Positions 13,576 to 40,250 are shown, counted from the first letter of the stretch. The stretch: DNA of 64,000 nt from Glandiceps talaboti (GCF_964340395.1 NC_135559.1:19666650-19730649); one strand, 5' to 3'. Program-made: numbers and translations. Notes: generated from the letters alone by a model not told the origin.

Positions 13576-13645
13576 TATATATATATAATGTGTGTGTGTG
13601 TGTTTGTGTCTTTACTGGACTATTATACATTATATATATATGTCT
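13422..13645. repeat. (TA)n/(TG)n blocks in a tandem duplication
   Basis: (TA)n is followed by a unit of about 115 bp (TACATTATATA.., (TG)n, TTTGTGTCTTTACTGGACTA) present twice, with a third partial copy. The reverse complement of the single-copy phrase is seen once in the right arm at 28889-28950. Confidence 0.85.
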
Positions 13646-14155
13646 TTCTCTGTGTGTGGGGGTATGTAGATATGTAGGTATACACAGGCGGGCAGATATT
13701 TAATTGCATGACAGGATATAAGTGCTGCCAAATTATTCAACAGCAACATTAGTTTCAAACAAATTAATTTCCTAGTGAATCCTCTGTGAAGGAGTAATTT
13801 GTCTCTGTATTCCACTACTTATGTGTCCAGCTCTCTTCTACCATTTCTATTATGATCATTCTATGAAACGAGATTGTTCGAAAACTTTAATATATTGAAG
13901 ATATTGAAGAGAAGATTAAATATCAAAATTTTATATCATGTTATTCATAATTGAAAACTCAATACTAGTTTGATAATAGAGACCTCGTTTTCAAACATTT
14001 GTCATAAATTAAAATTGTTTAGTTGTTAAAAATATTGATGATAAAAAGATATGATATTCTTAGGCTATTTTATTATTTTATTACTGAATAATATCACTTA
14101 TTAGATTTTAGAAATGAATTTTCTGTGTCAAGTCGTAAATATCGTTAGAATAATC

Positions 14156-14298
14156 TTTATATCGAGAGCATAGACATCACAACTGACTACTGTGAGTCGT
14201 TATAACTACAACCACGGATACAGCCAAAACAATGTCTCATTTGGCATTTCTGATGTGTGTCCAGGTATCAGTAATGCTGATCAGTGTTGGAAATCCAG
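14156..14298 (+). pseudogene. Orphan copy of polycystin-1-like promoter and exon 1
   Basis: ATG at 14232 opens MSHLAFLMCVQVSVMLISVG followed by N-P, and the exon ends CCAG|GTAAGC at 14298. It is 67 bp long with the same phase as the true exon 1 at 27894-27960, differing by Asn for His at residue 21. The upstream TATA-like box reads TTTATATCGAG here against TTTATATAGAG at the true copy. No downstream plus-strand exon in phase was found before the convergent 3' end of the minus-strand gene, so this looks like a duplicated first exon without a gene. It might still drive antisense transcription. Confidence 0.65.
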
Positions 14299-14939
14299 GT
14301 AAGCTATAATTATTGTGAGCGTTTCGGTTATATAGGAATGTAGCAGAACTTTAGTGTTTCCGTAACTGCAAAAATGGATCTCAGTATTTGCAAATAACTG
14401 ATCAAACCATTGTAGAACACGTACGCACTCTAAATTCTTAACGTCTGTTTAATGTTAGTGTTTACCCGCTATATGTTTGATACTACAGTCCGGCAGAAAC
14501 CAAAAGGAAACTACACACGCTACACTTTTAGATAGCAAGATTGCACTTTCTTGCTACTTTTTGTGTAAAGAAAATAGGCCATTTAACATTTCAATAAAAA
14601 TGGAACTTGAATGTGCATTTTCCATATTAATAGTTTTTTACCTCACCCAATATATTGCCTATATAGGAAGAGTGGTATTTAAACTTAAAACTATTTAAAA
14701 ACAAACAAACCACGATTTCCAGGGTATTTACCATGAGCCTGGCCAAATGATTTTATTGCCAAAAATTGAAATATCTCTGATCTCATAATGTCAGTTTATG
14801 ACAATGTGGCATGATGTAGACTTTATCATGTATTTCTTGAAAACAGAAATAAAATTGTTGATTGCCTCATTAGTTTTTGCGCCAATAAATGAATTGTGTA
14901 TCAACCCTGTGATCGATATCCCGGGAGTCCCATTCCATA

Positions 14940-15310
14940 CTTCCAACTTAATCTCAAATATCAGATAATCTCACACGTGTCAAAGGTAATCTCAAACATC
15001 AGATAATCGCATATGTCTAACTTAATCTCAAATATCAGATAATCTCATATGTCAAACTTAATCTCAAATATCAGATAATCTCATGTCAAAGGTAATCTCA
15101 AATATCAGATAATCTCATGTCAAAGGTAATCTCAAATATCAGATAATCTCAAATATCATAGTTGATCTCAAATATCAGATAATCTCGTATGTCAAATGTA
15201 ATCTCAAATATAAGATAATCTCACATGTCAAAGGTAATCTCAAATATCTGATGATCTCAAATGTCAAAGGTAATCTCAAACATCAGATAATCTCAAATGT
15301 CAAAGGTGAT
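14940..15310. repeat. Minisatellite, units of about 27-36 bp
   Basis: About a dozen imperfect units of the type 'AATCTCAAATATCAGATAATCTCA' (longer than shown in some units) separated by variants of TATGTCAAACTT or TGTCAAAGGT. It begins about 350 bp inside the inner edge of the left inverted arm. Confidence 0.85.
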
Positions 15311-15668
15311 GTCACAAACAGTTCAAAGTGAACACGTCTATCAAAGGTGATTACACGTCAAAAGTGGTCATACATATCAAAAGTGATTACACAGACACAC
15401 TGTGTGTGATAGGCTTGATTCATCTGACACCTGTTAACGAAAACAGTTGAGAACTTTCGTCAATAACATTTTCAGGTATGACGTCATGGTCACCACTGAT
15501 GATGAGCATTTTGTAAAGCATTACTGTACTACTATATACTATCCATATGTATACATGTATACTGTTCATGATACACCCATTACTATTATATAATTTGCTA
15601 CTACACCTGTCAAATAATGCCATGAATAAAACTCGATAACGTACTACCGAAGTTAATGCAATATGTTC

Positions 15669-15767
15669 ATACATACATACATACATACATACATACATAC
15701 ATACATACATACATACATACATACATACATACATACATACATACATACATACATACATACATACATA
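15669..15767. repeat. (CATA)n microsatellite
   Basis: About 25 perfect CATA units. Confidence 0.95.
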
Positions 15768-16566
15768 GACACAGGGTAGAAAGAAATCACTGAAAATTAA
15801 AAAATAACTTTCCTAAATAATGTCAATAGTTTCTTTTAGTACCTTGCATCCGTCACGTGTCCATGGTGTAGTACCTGTATTCTGCGATACACATGTATGT
15901 TGTATAACCGATATAGAGAAGTGTCCGTCATAACCTGTTAAATATGACACAAATATTTAGAAGTGTATATTGTAAAAAATATATACATGTTCATGGTTTG
16001 TAAAAGTACGTCATATTCTGTGAATACAAGCTAGACAAGGTTAGTAATTTACGTCATATCCTGTCAATAGAAGCACGTGACCTTAATATGATTTGATAAT
16101 TTAATAGTATCAACATATTGTTGTTTTTATTATACAGGACAATATTCTCGCGAGCATAATTTATTGCTTTAAAATGAAAGTCAGAATGGTGGAATATTAT
16201 GAGATAATACTTCCATGCCGCAAGAAATATAACTTGGTTTTAAGGACAAAACAGGTTTATTTGAGAAAATAAGATGTGGGGATATAGTTGTATAATGAAT
16301 ATCACCAAGTCATCACAACAAAAGGAGGCATTTACATTGTATTGATAGAGTAAATGCTACTCGGATTCGATGTGTCTTGTATTTACTAAATTAATACCAA
16401 TTCTTTTAGATTTTGATTTTTGTTTAATATCTTAATTTGTTTTACTTGTATTTCTTCTAAATACTAAACTATAACACCTACATTGATGACAAAACCTAAA
16501 CAAAAATGATGTTAGGCTTATGCTCTATTTTCATGAAATTCGTCTTACGTCACTTGTTATACTTAC

Positions 16567-27960
<11,394 letters not shown>

Positions 27961-28653
27961 TGTTTTGGCTGTATCCGTGGTTGTAGTTATAACGACTCAC
28001 AGTAGTCAGTTGTGATGTGTATGCTCTCTATATAAAGATTATTCTAACGATATGTACGACAGAAAATTCATTTTTAAAATCTAATAAGTAATATTATTCA
28101 GTAATAAAATAATAAAATACATTGGCAATGATGATGACTGAAAAGAAATTCGAATTCATTGTTCAATGTTGAAAAATAAGAGAAAACCATATCTTGTATC
28201 AACTGTTTAAAATTACATATGTACATGCAGTAGCCTAAGAATATTATATCTTTTTATCATCACTATTTTTAACAACTAATCATTTCTAATTTATGACAAA
28301 TGTTTGAAAACGAGGTCTCTATTATCAAACGTAGTATAATTGGTTTTCAATTATGAATAACATAATATAAAATTTTGATATTTAATCTTTTCTTCAAAAT
28401 CATAAACATATTAAAGTTTTCGAACAATATCGTTTCATATAATGATCATAATAGAAATGGTAGAAGGGAGCTGGGTACATCAGATGTGAAATACAGAGAT
28501 AAATTACTCCTTCACATAGGATTCACTTGGTAATTAATTTGTTTGAAACTACTGTTGCTGTTGAATTATTTGGCAGCACTTATATCCTGTCATGCAATTA
28601 TATATCTGCCTGCCTGTGTATACCTACATATCTACATAACCCCCACACACAGA

Positions 28654-29110
<457 letters not shown>

Positions 29111-29194
29111 AGTTGATATTTGATGTACAAATGTAGATAGATAGATAGATAGATAGATTGATTGAAACACGACTATCACAACACCACCATTACC

Positions 29195-29256
29195 AAAACA
29201 ACAACAACAACAACAAACAACAACAGCAGCAACAACAACAACAACAACAACAACAT
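29195..29256. repeat. (CAA)n microsatellite
   Basis: Interrupted CAA/CAG units. Confidence 0.9.
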
Positions 29257-29524
29257 GTTTGATTTTGGATAATATCCATATTCAATGATAATGTTGTCAT
29301 GTATAGAGTATTTAATGTTTAGCGATCAAAAATATATGTGTAATAAATTATTTTATTATATAAACATTGCTATATTGTTAATAAAGAGTCAATGTGTTAA
29401 TATTAATCATGGCATTAGCAGCCAACAAATGAAACACGGGATTATTGATGATATCTACACACAAATGAACATTCAGTTTATGACAGTGTGACACATTTTT
29501 AGTTGCCTATCTTTCTTTGGTTTG

Positions 29525-29852
<328 letters not shown>

Positions 29853-30639
29853 TGTGTGGATGTATGTACGTTTAATACTCGGAAAAGTAGGTCTATAATG
29901 CAGAGAATGTTTACTTCCAAAGTTTCTACCCAACAGAGAGGATTTATACCACTAAATAAGCCTAGGTTTATACGGAATAAAACGCCCTCTCAACGAAGAA
30001 GGTTACATAGTTCTTTACTTGAGGGAAACGCGACCATCCGCGCCTTGTTTAGAAAATGAGAATGAGATATTAAATGTAATGCATCCCTACAGAAAATTCT
30101 GAGTTTGGTTGTATTATATGATGGACGTCTGGCAATGAATGGTGGGGAAATAGTGAGACTTTTTTAACAAGTCCATACTATAATGTCTCCATATAGTGAT
30201 AGTTTGTGTAATATTGTATTTTGTAAACCAGGGTCAATGTAATAGATGTACTAACCATGGCACGTGATACTAGTTTAGACGAGTCAGAAATATATATTCA
30301 AAGCAATTGTTATTTCAGTAGTTTTCGGTTTCAGTGTTAGATTGACATTAAGTTATATGACTGCGCATGTGGAGAAGGCAGTCGTTTGTATTGATGGCGA
30401 AACAATTATTAACAATAACACGGAGCCACACAATGCAAGTTGCTTGTTAATGCGACAAGTACGTTTGTAGTGCGTTGTTGCAAAACGAACAATTGCAATG
30501 CCAATAGGAAGATAGTAAGAGTGATATTACTCACACTTAATTACCAGGCTTGGCCGAGAGTTACTCCAGGATCTACGAACAGTGACATTGGATACCAATA
30601 ACGTTTAATTAGTTTATTTACGTAGATTACGTAACAATA

Positions 30640-30737
30640 AATATTCTTTTTCAAAGGAAATATCGGCGAGATACAGAAATGTATGTATGTATGTATGTAT
30701 GTATGTATGTATGTATGTCATGTATGTATGTATGTAA
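30640..30737 (-). mobile_element. Short PLE tail (family D) joined to (TATG)n
   Basis: About 40 bp, 'AATAAATATTCTTTTTCAAA' plus GGAAATATCGGCGAGA, matches the tail of the PLE at 57970-58008. It runs straight into (TATG)n at 30680. Confidence 0.65.
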
Positions 30738-30739
30738 TA

Positions 30740-32440
30740 TGTGTGTATGTGTGCGTGTGCGCGTGTGTATGACTGCATGAAGTTTTTGTGCATATAAACT
30801 GATGTTGTGTATTGTTTTAAAAGTATAAGCTTGTCTGTAAATGTTAAATACCAGTAATAATCTTTTCTGTACGAGTGCCTATAGAGTTTAAACGCTGCAA
30901 AGCCATCACTATCGATAGTGAACACGTGTTGACCTAAATAGCTAAAAGGTATAATCTTACGTTTATTAGTAACATTCTGCCAGCAATAAAGATTTCTTTA
31001 TTCGTAATCGATGCTTTTGCCTATTTCCAAAGATGATTTTACAAACCATTTAACGTTAAGTACAGTCATCGACCTCTCATGATTCTCCGCAAGGCTTTTC
31101 AACTCTGAAATTAGGGGCCGGTCTGTTTCTCCGACCGGGGGGGGGGGGGGTGTTTAGATGGATTTTTCTTCGGGCCGTCAAAAAGTCACTGACCCCCTCC
31201 CTGTAAAACTCAAACAGACTGACTTCCCCTAACACTTATTTCTAAAACGTGATGACACCCCCCCCCCCCCCATATCCTATATTCACATGCCGGGTATTTC
31301 ATCATGACTCAAAGTGGACTACTTGACTATGACTCGCAAATATAAGACATCGCCATCATGTAATCAGTAACTACACAGGGTTGTTATATTCAAACATAGT
31401 TTATTATAATCTGGGCAGTGAAAGGTAGTCCGTGGGAAAAGTTTTGTTGTTGTTGTTTTGTTTTGTTTTTTTTGTTTTTTGGGGGGATATGTACACCTCT
31501 CATGAGGGGTGGGTGTTCTAGGGGGTCTTTTAATTTGGCAATTTCAGACTATCGAGGTAATAATTTCACAGCATTATTAAAGACAGTGTCATGTCAAATT
31601 AGCAATTAGTGTTTAATAAGACTATGTTAGTAAAAGGTCGGTGGCTCAAGATCTATCGTAAACTTGGTACCACCATTCAACGGGAGGCGGGGGTGAGGGA
31701 GACCTAGTGGGTCGCCCTCTAGCAGATTTGGAGGCAATCCAGGTTATTCTTTAGCCTTTTATGGATTTGAATAATATCATAGATTCGGAAAGTTAAAATT
31801 ACAGTAACAGTTTCGCGTGTCACATAAAAATGAAAGTGTCCTTAACACTGGTGTAGTGGCATTACTATTGCAGATATAGTAAGTACATCACTTTGGTATG
31901 AGGTGTGCATGCTTACCTGCTGTGTATAATAGTCACTGGAATCTGATGAGATGTGGTGATTTGTAGTGTCGATAACATGCATGTAATGTCCAAAATGTTT
32001 CTTAATCTCTTCATACTGAAGTGTAGAACAATGTTAATTTAGATTAACTTCTCTTATAAACTATCTAGTATGAAGATTAACATTACAGAACTGTCAACAG
32101 TTGCACCGAAGTGCAATGCATATGTGAAGCATTGACCATTGATTGTACGTGAAAAAGCCGAGTATTTTACATGGCATGACACTATACGAAAAGTCATATT
32201 TAACCATGTCTTTCCAGCGGGGTAAATTTTGAGCAGAGGGTGTGTAAATGTGGTGAGTGTGAGACCAAGTTCCACCTTTGACATAATTTACCCTGGGGGC
32301 TGTAAACAGTGAAAACTGGTACTGCGTCTCGTACTACCCCTGGACAGTGATGGTGGTTAGGTGGGTCACAGGTAGGGTAAAGGTCAAGTAAAGGTAGGTA
32401 AATAGGACTTTTCGCGTAGTGTGATCTGTCATTATTGTGG
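30740..32440. other. Gene-free stretch with G/C homopolymers
   Basis: It contains G and C runs near 31137 and 31260 and a CTCF-like AGAGGGCG motif at 31711-31726 on the minus strand. No exon was recognised. Confidence 0.4.
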
Positions 32441-32449
32441 TAGGTAACA

Positions 32450-32790
<341 letters not shown>

Positions 32791-32792
32791 TT

Positions 32793-32793
32793 C

Positions 32794-32824
<31 letters not shown>

Positions 32825-32834
32825 TGTATGTATG

Positions 32835-32914
<80 letters not shown>

Positions 32915-32940
32915 GGTGTGTTTGTGGGTGTGTGTATGTA
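32793..32940. repeat. (TATG)n(TA)n(TG)n compound microsatellite
   Basis: Three adjacent tracts following the family A repeat. Confidence 0.95.
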
Positions 32941-33212
32941 TATAATATATATATAATTATATAATATATATATAATTATATGTTTCATCGTCACTTAAAA
33001 TTGTATAATTGTAGCAATGAAATTTTCTTCTGGTAAAGCTCAATCCAAAACATAATCTCCCTCGTTCTAAATGTTCAATACATAATACGCCCCCCCCCCC
33101 CGCCAATCAGCCGAAGACACTGACCGGTCCCTTATAATTAGTCAATGTATGTATGTATGTATGCATGTATATGTATGTCAGATCTATCTATCTATCTATC
33201 CATCTATATATC

Positions 33213-33568
33213 TGGATGGGTGAATATGGTTAGCGTGACCGGCTTGGAATCTACAGGTTGAAGGTTCGAGGCCTGTCGCCACCTGCTGTTTCTTTCTGAG
33301 TGGCTAAAGTCCTTGGGCAAGATTTGAACTACGACTGTGTCTCGGGCAACCCAGCTGTAAAATTTGGGGACCTGTTAGGATGTACGTTGCAATGTGAAGG
33401 CTTTAATCCTATGCGCGGAAATGGCTGCATGCAATGGATTGTATGCTAACCAGGGAGTTGAGGAATTCGAAGACTAAATGAGTTGTGCCGTTCTGATCCG
33501 AGCCAGGGGTAATAACTGTAAAGCGCTTTGAGCACAGCGTGGGAAATCGCTATATAAGAACACAACAT

Positions 33569-33620
<52 letters not shown>

Positions 33621-33632
33621 CGTAGTAGTAGT
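33213..33632 (+). mobile_element. tRNA-derived SINE with (TAG)n tail
   Basis: A tRNA-like head has box A (TGGTTAGCGTGACCGG, 33227-33242) and box B (GGTTCGAGGCC, 33263-33273). A roughly 250-bp body follows, ending 'TGTAAAGCGCTTTGAGCACA' then GCGTGGGAAATCGCTATATAAG, a 3' end widely shared by metazoan SINEs and their LINE partners. The tail is (TAG)n at 33568-33632. About 357 bp without the tail. No clear target duplication, because microsatellites flank it. Confidence 0.8.
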
Positions 33633-33643
33633 ATCTATCTATC

Positions 33644-33694
<51 letters not shown>
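33633..33694. repeat. (TATC)n microsatellite
   Basis: TATC units directly after the SINE tail; a shorter tract lies in front of the SINE at 33184-33210. Confidence 0.95.
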
Positions 33695-34116
33695 GTATAC
33701 ATACTGTTATATATGCAGTATATACCTGTCTTCTGTCTGTCTGTCTGTTTGTATGTCTGTCTGTCTGTTATCCACATACTTTCAGTAAATTAAAGTTTAT
33801 TTATCTGCCATTTCAAGAACAATAGCCCTTGATCAACCAGGGGCCAATATACCCATCACCTTGCAATTGGGCATGTATTAATAATAGCCGTCAAAAAATA
33901 TTGATCAATATACCAATTAAAATTAAGGACACACGTCAACTAAATTCGACAATTATAATTTAATTTTTTGACTTAAAAGGACACATCAAAATGTGAGTCA
34001 AAATGAATTCACATATAATGACTTCTGTTTTACAATTATTCCAAAGTGTGTGCATATTTGTCTGTGATTCTCTACCTGTCTCTCTGTCCACACTCATCTA
34101 GTCTCTCGCACTATAT

Positions 34117-34131
34117 CTGTCTGTCTGTATA

Positions 34132-34168
<37 letters not shown>

Positions 34169-34221
34169 ATGTCTGTCTGTCTGACTGACTGACTGACTGA
34201 CTGCCTGACTGCCTGCCTGCC

Positions 34222-34252
<31 letters not shown>

Positions 34253-34375
34253 ATGTATGTATGTATGTATGTATGTATGTATGTATGTATGTATGTATGC
34301 ATGTATGTATGTATGTACATGTATGTATGTATGTATGTATGTATGTGTGTATGTATGTATGTATGCATGTCTGTC

Positions 34376-34407
<32 letters not shown>

Positions 34408-34584
34408 TGTATGTATGTATGTATGTATGTATGTATGTATGTGTCTGTTTGTCTATCTACATACACTCTCTTAGTAACACTCTCTCCTTGTCTGTCCGTC
34501 TTTCTTCTTGTAAGTTTGTTTGTTTGGTTGGTTGTTTGCTTGTTTACGGTTTCTTTTTGTCTGTCTGTGTTTATGTGTGTCTGA

Positions 34585-34668
<84 letters not shown>
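34117..34668. repeat. (CTGT)n, (TGAC)n, (TATG)n and (TC)n microsatellite field
   Basis: CTGT with an ACTG/TGCC interlude to 34250, TATG to 34442 and a pure TC tract 34588-34668. Confidence 0.95.
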
Positions 34669-34670
<2 letters not shown>

Positions 34671-35159
34671 CTATAAATAACATTCCACCATTTAGACACT
34701 AACAAACAATCACTTACATAACCATCCAATTAGATCATTTTGTTATGATTCCGATAACAATCTGAAACAATGACAGACAAGTGGTTCGTTGAAAAAGATA
34801 CTTTTATCAAAACCTGTGTAGCAGCTGCATGGTTTTTGAATGCAGATTTAAAAAAATGCACAAATCCATACCCACTTAAATGCAATATGTGCTATTTCAG
34901 TATGGCTTACGTGTTGTAAAGACTTGGTTTCAATTTAAAAAAACAACAAACAAAAAACGAAAACTACCATATTGACGTAAATGATATAAAACACCAAAAG
35001 AATCGCTGTATTTGTAAAATGTTATTCTACAGAATAATAGTATACAAACGTAACGATGGTAGGTTTTACGAATCAGGGTCATTCACCCCGTTGCTAAGGA
35101 AACCGTAAGTGGCGATCTGTCATGATGACCGTGTTTGTTGTTTACACGTATATTGTCGT

Positions 35160-35833
35160 CGTGATCAGAAATGGCGCGCGCGGGAATCTGATGTAATGAA
35201 TATCAAATTATACAGCTAATTTAAGTAATACATCGCCTGATTTGTTGTAGGAAATAATATTCTGTAATTCTAATCACAAGAAGGATTCATGCAAATATTT
35301 TTTTTTTGCAAGAACTGCCCAGAAAGAAATATGACCTGTGACCTTGTTTGGGTTTTAAAATAAATTAAGTCAACCTATTGACCATCTGTGGTTTAGTGAA
35401 GAATAGAAAAGACAGATTGATGAGCAAGGCATGTCACAAGCTTTTCAAACGTGGTAATTATTTCGAAGTGACGGTTCGATGATGTGGTATTCATCGAATA
35501 ATGAGCGGAACTGATACCGACATAGTTGAGTGAGCGAGGTAAACCATGCGTTGTTGACATCGACTTAAACCCTGGTAACGTTTAGGACAACGTGTTATCT
35601 TACTGGCATAGCCTGGTTTATTTTAAGCAGGTGAGGGGGTCTAAAAGCACAACATTCAAGTGACTTTTAACTTTTATTGGCAGTGAATGATAAACATATC
35701 TGCTTGCTCAACCTACTCTTGTTACTTCAAACCCGGAAATATAGCTAATAGCTGACACTGCGACCGCGACAAACGAAGTGGAACGAAAGGAGACCGGATA
35801 GCCTGGAGGGAGTATCTCTGCCAGACACCCAAG
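35160..35833 (+). promoter_or_regulatory. Promoter-like stretch and possible 5' noncoding exon
   Basis: A local CpG-rich patch (GGCGCGCGCGGGAA near 35173, E2F-like) is followed by sequence ending ACACCCAAG|GTAAGTAAAT at 35833, an excellent donor. There is no long open frame before the donor, so any exon is 5' noncoding. No matching downstream coding exon was identified in the window. Confidence 0.3.
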
Positions 35834-36718
35834 GTAAGTAAATTTATGTAAATGGGATCATGCAGCATGCTATTCATCTGAAAATAGATTAAACGCGGTC
35901 TGGAAACTGGTCAGAGTACGTTGAAGATGTAGATGAAGATGTTTTAACTCGAGCTTTGAAAACGTCACATCTTTGGAAGTTAGATTCACAGCATTGCGCG
36001 GAATGTTCTTTCAAGTTGTGCCCTTGAAAGTTTTTGGCGTTTATATGGGAGAGGATCGAGACATTTGTGTGAGTTGCCGACATACACATAGTGTCCTTGG
36101 TACAATAGCATCTGTCTGTGAGCAACATCCAGTGTCTGACAATCATGCAAAAACATCAACAAGTGACGTGTGCGTGGTAGACCTGTTTTACAAGTCAAAC
36201 AAGTTTCAGAAGTTTTCTTTCAAGATAAACCATATATTTCGGTAACCGTTTTAATGAAACGTTTGTTTTTAACGACATTGGATATATGACGCTGACTTCT
36301 CCAAAATCTTGTTGACCTTGAACTATGGGAATTGTGTTATAGTCCCATGGTGATAGCAGGCATCTCAATTCATGGTCATTTGACCTGTATATATATGTAC
36401 AATGTATTACAACAGTGTACATGTGTATTGAAAATAGTGTGTAACCTCTTTCCGATTACGTCAATGATCTCGCGACACGGCTGCGATGATAACATGTTTA
36501 CCTCTACTAAAAACACGTGGAGGAATGCATCAAATCTCCAACCTATGTGTACCTTGTTTTTGAACGTTATAGCATGTACGGAAAGCATGACCAATTTATA
36601 AACGACTCACTCACTCATCCTAGAGTACAGCTGTTACGACGGCCGCCCTGAAATGCGACGGTGGCGGTTTGTATTAAATTATTTAATCGGTAAAACTTAA
36701 AAGAGCTGATCTGATCGT

Positions 36719-36843
<125 letters not shown>

Positions 36844-37579
36844 CCTAACAGTAAGTCGAAGATATATGGTTACAATAGACGAAAGTAAAATTGGAAATGT
36901 GTTCTATACATACCGAGATATTAAAGAGAGTATACAGTATCCACTGTTCAACTAAACAGTTATCTAATTGGTGACCTTCTGTGAAAAGTGATATTTAGAA
37001 GACCGATACCAGAATATATAAAAGTAGAAAGGTTGCTTATAACGGATGCATTAAACCGTAATTTGATATTATATCCCCTTGCTATTTTCATCGACATTTA
37101 GAGAACAATATTTTTAACATGGGGGGGATGACAGGATACAACGTTGCTGGCTTGGTGATAAAGTGGAGTGCCTTCTAGCTAGTGGTGAAGGATACAGCTC
37201 CCAGATGTACTTAATTTAGAACGCTTTTGTAATGAAAGCCATTTATGCAAGAATTTCGTCGATTTAAGTGAATTCACTTGACTAATATACTTCACTTCAA
37301 TGATATTAGTCTGACGTGTATTTATTTGTTAATAATATGTGTTTGTTTGCTAGTTTGTTTGTTTGTTTGTGTGTGTGTGTTTGTTTGTTTGCGTGTTTGT
37401 TTCTTTGTTTCTTTGTTTGATTCAGTAAAGTCCATCTTACCCATAAAAACTAAATATGCACTGGTCATACATGTTCGATTTTTAACGTCTAATTCCCGCG
37501 AATGGACGGAAGATTATATTTTGAACCTTGTAAATAATAAGCTTAAAAGTAAAGCACCCAAGCTCTAAGCTTGCACGAA

Positions 37580-39330
37580 ATATTTAACTATGCTCAGCCT
37601 ATATGAACCCTGTCACCATATACGCAAAATAAATTGTCGCATCATTTCTGTAATGTGTAGAAGCATGACATCCGTAAACATTGGGATTTTAAGCATGACA
37701 ATCATAAATTTTTGCCACCTGCAGTAACTCAGCTAGGCAGGTTTCTACGATGTCACGACATCGGAAGTAAAAAATGATTGAATGAATACCATAATATATT
37801 TTATGGTTGTAACACAGTTCGATCGGATGAAGTCTTGGTGACTATATATCTCTGTTAGAACCCCCATGATGTGATTCAGCGGCTGATGACTTTTAAAAAA
37901 AAATAGTTTTGAGCCAGTGCATTATGATTAATAGATCCAACTACATCTAGTTGTTATCAGTGTGAGTCCTTTTATCGCGCATAAAGCTACATCATATATA
38001 TTGACGTATAACATGTCCTATATAACATATCGCTTTCATACATCCTTCTGTGATTGGCTCAGAACGTGTCACGTGATATAGACACGTGGCACATTATTGT
38101 AGTGACCTCAATTTGCATGAAATGGGGGTATTAATCGTTTGTTATTTTCTCTAGGGCACTAATCACGGGAGTCTTATCAGTAATTTGCTTTGACTAGGGA
38201 AAGATCATTTGTTTGAGAATGTGAACAGTAATTGCCTGGCCTTATCCGGGCACTATACTAGTAAACGTCAGATATTTACCCTCTGTTTTGTAGAAACTAT
38301 TTCCCTTGGCTTTCAGCCTCTGGTAATTGAACACTACTAGTGCCATGACAGCAAAACAATGAGTGTCTACAGTCTGTAGCCAGACAGCATTTTCAGTGAA
38401 CGTAAATGTACAAGGTAGATATACATATATATACAACATAAAACCTATTGTGGGGAAACTCAGATATTTCAATATGAAACAAAAGTTATATACCACTAAA
38501 TGTAACCGTGATAGCTAGAGTTACATATCTTTTAACAATTTCTACAATGATGTGTACGTACGTTTGAATGATGTGCTCCTCGAGATTTTTTTTGTAGTCT
38601 GTATTTGAACATTCAGCCCACTCTTTACGTACCCATCCCGCTTTTCATCAATTTACTGTAAAAGACCAAAGTCAGTGTCACTTGAAAGTCAGACTGTGTT
38701 GGTAATCTGTAGACAACGTGGGTGGTTGGGTGGGTGGGTAGGGGAGGGGTGTCAACTGAAGCGTTCAGATGTAAAGCTAAATGAAGCATGCGATACAAGT
38801 GGATACCATTTGTACAACACAGCAGATAAATATTTTACCAGTTCAATAATTGACAGCGCAGTGATGACGTGACATTTTGCCCAACACAGTTAGGAGGGTA
38901 AACGATGACCTGTCGGTAAAAATCGATCAGCCCATACCTTGGAATTCGAACTTTAAAGACCATGCATAAATGGAACACGAGACATTTAGATGCATAAAAA
39001 TTTACTATCATCGTCTTCATCATTTGCTGGTTTGATTCCTGTCTTCAGCCATGACCGAGTTTGTTTGTGCGGGCTCTATGCCGATGAGTTACCATAAAAC
39101 ATGTATGATAGATTGGCATGTTTTTGTCAAGGCGATGTTGTTGGATGAGGTCGTTTGATTTTATTATCTGTGATATACTCTCTGGCTATAACGATGGACA
39201 GATGTCACGAAGTGATGATTCGGACAGGATCCCAAATACTTGTACAGAAAGTAAAATGCCATCATCACAACAAGCACGTCATCACAACTACGAATGTGAT
39301 TATTATGAACTTACATGTATTGTAATCTGT
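37580..39330. other. Gene-free stretch
   Basis: No exon was recognised. It contains GATTGGCTCAGAACGTGTCA followed by CGTGATATAGACACGTG near 38052-38090, a CCAAT plus E-box grouping also seen at 39342-39367. Confidence 0.35.
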
Positions 39331-39341
39331 AACTGTCAGGT

Positions 39342-39585
39342 GATTGGTCTGGAAAAAGTCACGTGACACCCCATATATGTCATAACATGTCATTATATGT
39401 CATTATATGTTCCTCCTATAGTCCCCGGTAATTAGTGCTTAATGACGTCACTTCCTTACATCTTGTCGGTCACTTTGTCCTTTGTCTGTATTTACATTTC
39501 TTGGATAAGTCAACAAAAGGATTTGAACACTTTTGATGAGTTGGTCCTCTAGTTGATAACCGCACAGTGCATTTCGTATCGAACT
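39342..39585 (+). promoter_or_regulatory. CCAAT, CLEAR/E-box and CRE cluster with splice donor
   Basis: Inverted CCAAT (ATTGG, 39342), GTCACGTGAC (39358-39367, palindromic E-box of the MiT/TFE or USF type) and TGACGTCA (39443-39450, a full CRE) lie within 110 bp. They are followed by GAACT|GTAAGTATT at 39585. This looks like a core promoter with a 5' noncoding exon. No ATG-initiated frame precedes the donor and no downstream exon was found. Confidence 0.35.
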
Positions 39586-39599
39586 GTAAGTATTCGCTT

Positions 39600-40250
39600 A
39601 AAGAAATAACAGTCATAATCCACTGCAGAGGGTTGGTTGCCATGGTCCTTTGTGGAAGATGTTCTGAATTGCTTTAGTTATAAACATCTTCAAAAGGGAT
39701 TCAACCAATGATATGCAAATAAGGTCGAAAATCTGAAGTATAGTCAAGTGTGAAATGAATTACCGAACACCTAGCCTCATCATGGGGTAGGGATGTTTCC
39801 ATGTTGGTTTGGATGAAAATTATTCACATACAATGAAGAAATTGATATTTTTTTCAGTTTCCGAGAGATTGCGCAGATTGATACAGAATGTAGCGAGGAT
39901 GTGCCAATCCCAGGTTTTGCCTGACATTATTTGATTTTTTGAATGTATATTTTGCATGTATATTAAAATTGTTACAAGCCTTCCAAACAGGAATAGGATG
40001 AAAACTAACCATGACTATTCCCATAGCAACAATTAGTCTGTGGATTCTTATTAGCCGAAAGAAGTACACATGATATGTGAACTTAGGTTTCTTAATTCCT
40101 GAGACACCATTATGATATGGCCATTGCAACTTCATACTGGTATCAATGCCTCGGTAAAATAGAATGTGATTAATTCCTAAAGAGCCACATGTGCTAGAAT
40201 GCCATTGGAACACGTACAGTATTCATTCTATTATTTATTTTGAAGGAGAG
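39600..40250. repeat. Degenerate dispersed repeat related to 6010-6560
   Basis: Shared phrases are GATATGCAAAT, GGATGTTTCCATG and ATTCCCATAGCAAC. The long minus-strand frame at 39854-40213 has no domain likeness and starts from a non-ATG codon. Confidence 0.35.

Noticed and set aside
15420-15758. Minus-strand frame as the missing GPS exon of the polycystin-1-like gene
   Set aside because: It begins in (CATA)n, contains no C.W...GC-type motif and has no acceptor giving phase 1.
33213-33290. Functional tRNA gene
   Set aside because: Boxes A and B are present but there is no cloverleaf acceptor stem closure, and the SINE body and tail follow.
39854-40213. 119-codon minus-strand frame
   Set aside because: It starts at a non-ATG codon, overlaps a dispersed repeat and shows no domain or splice signals.
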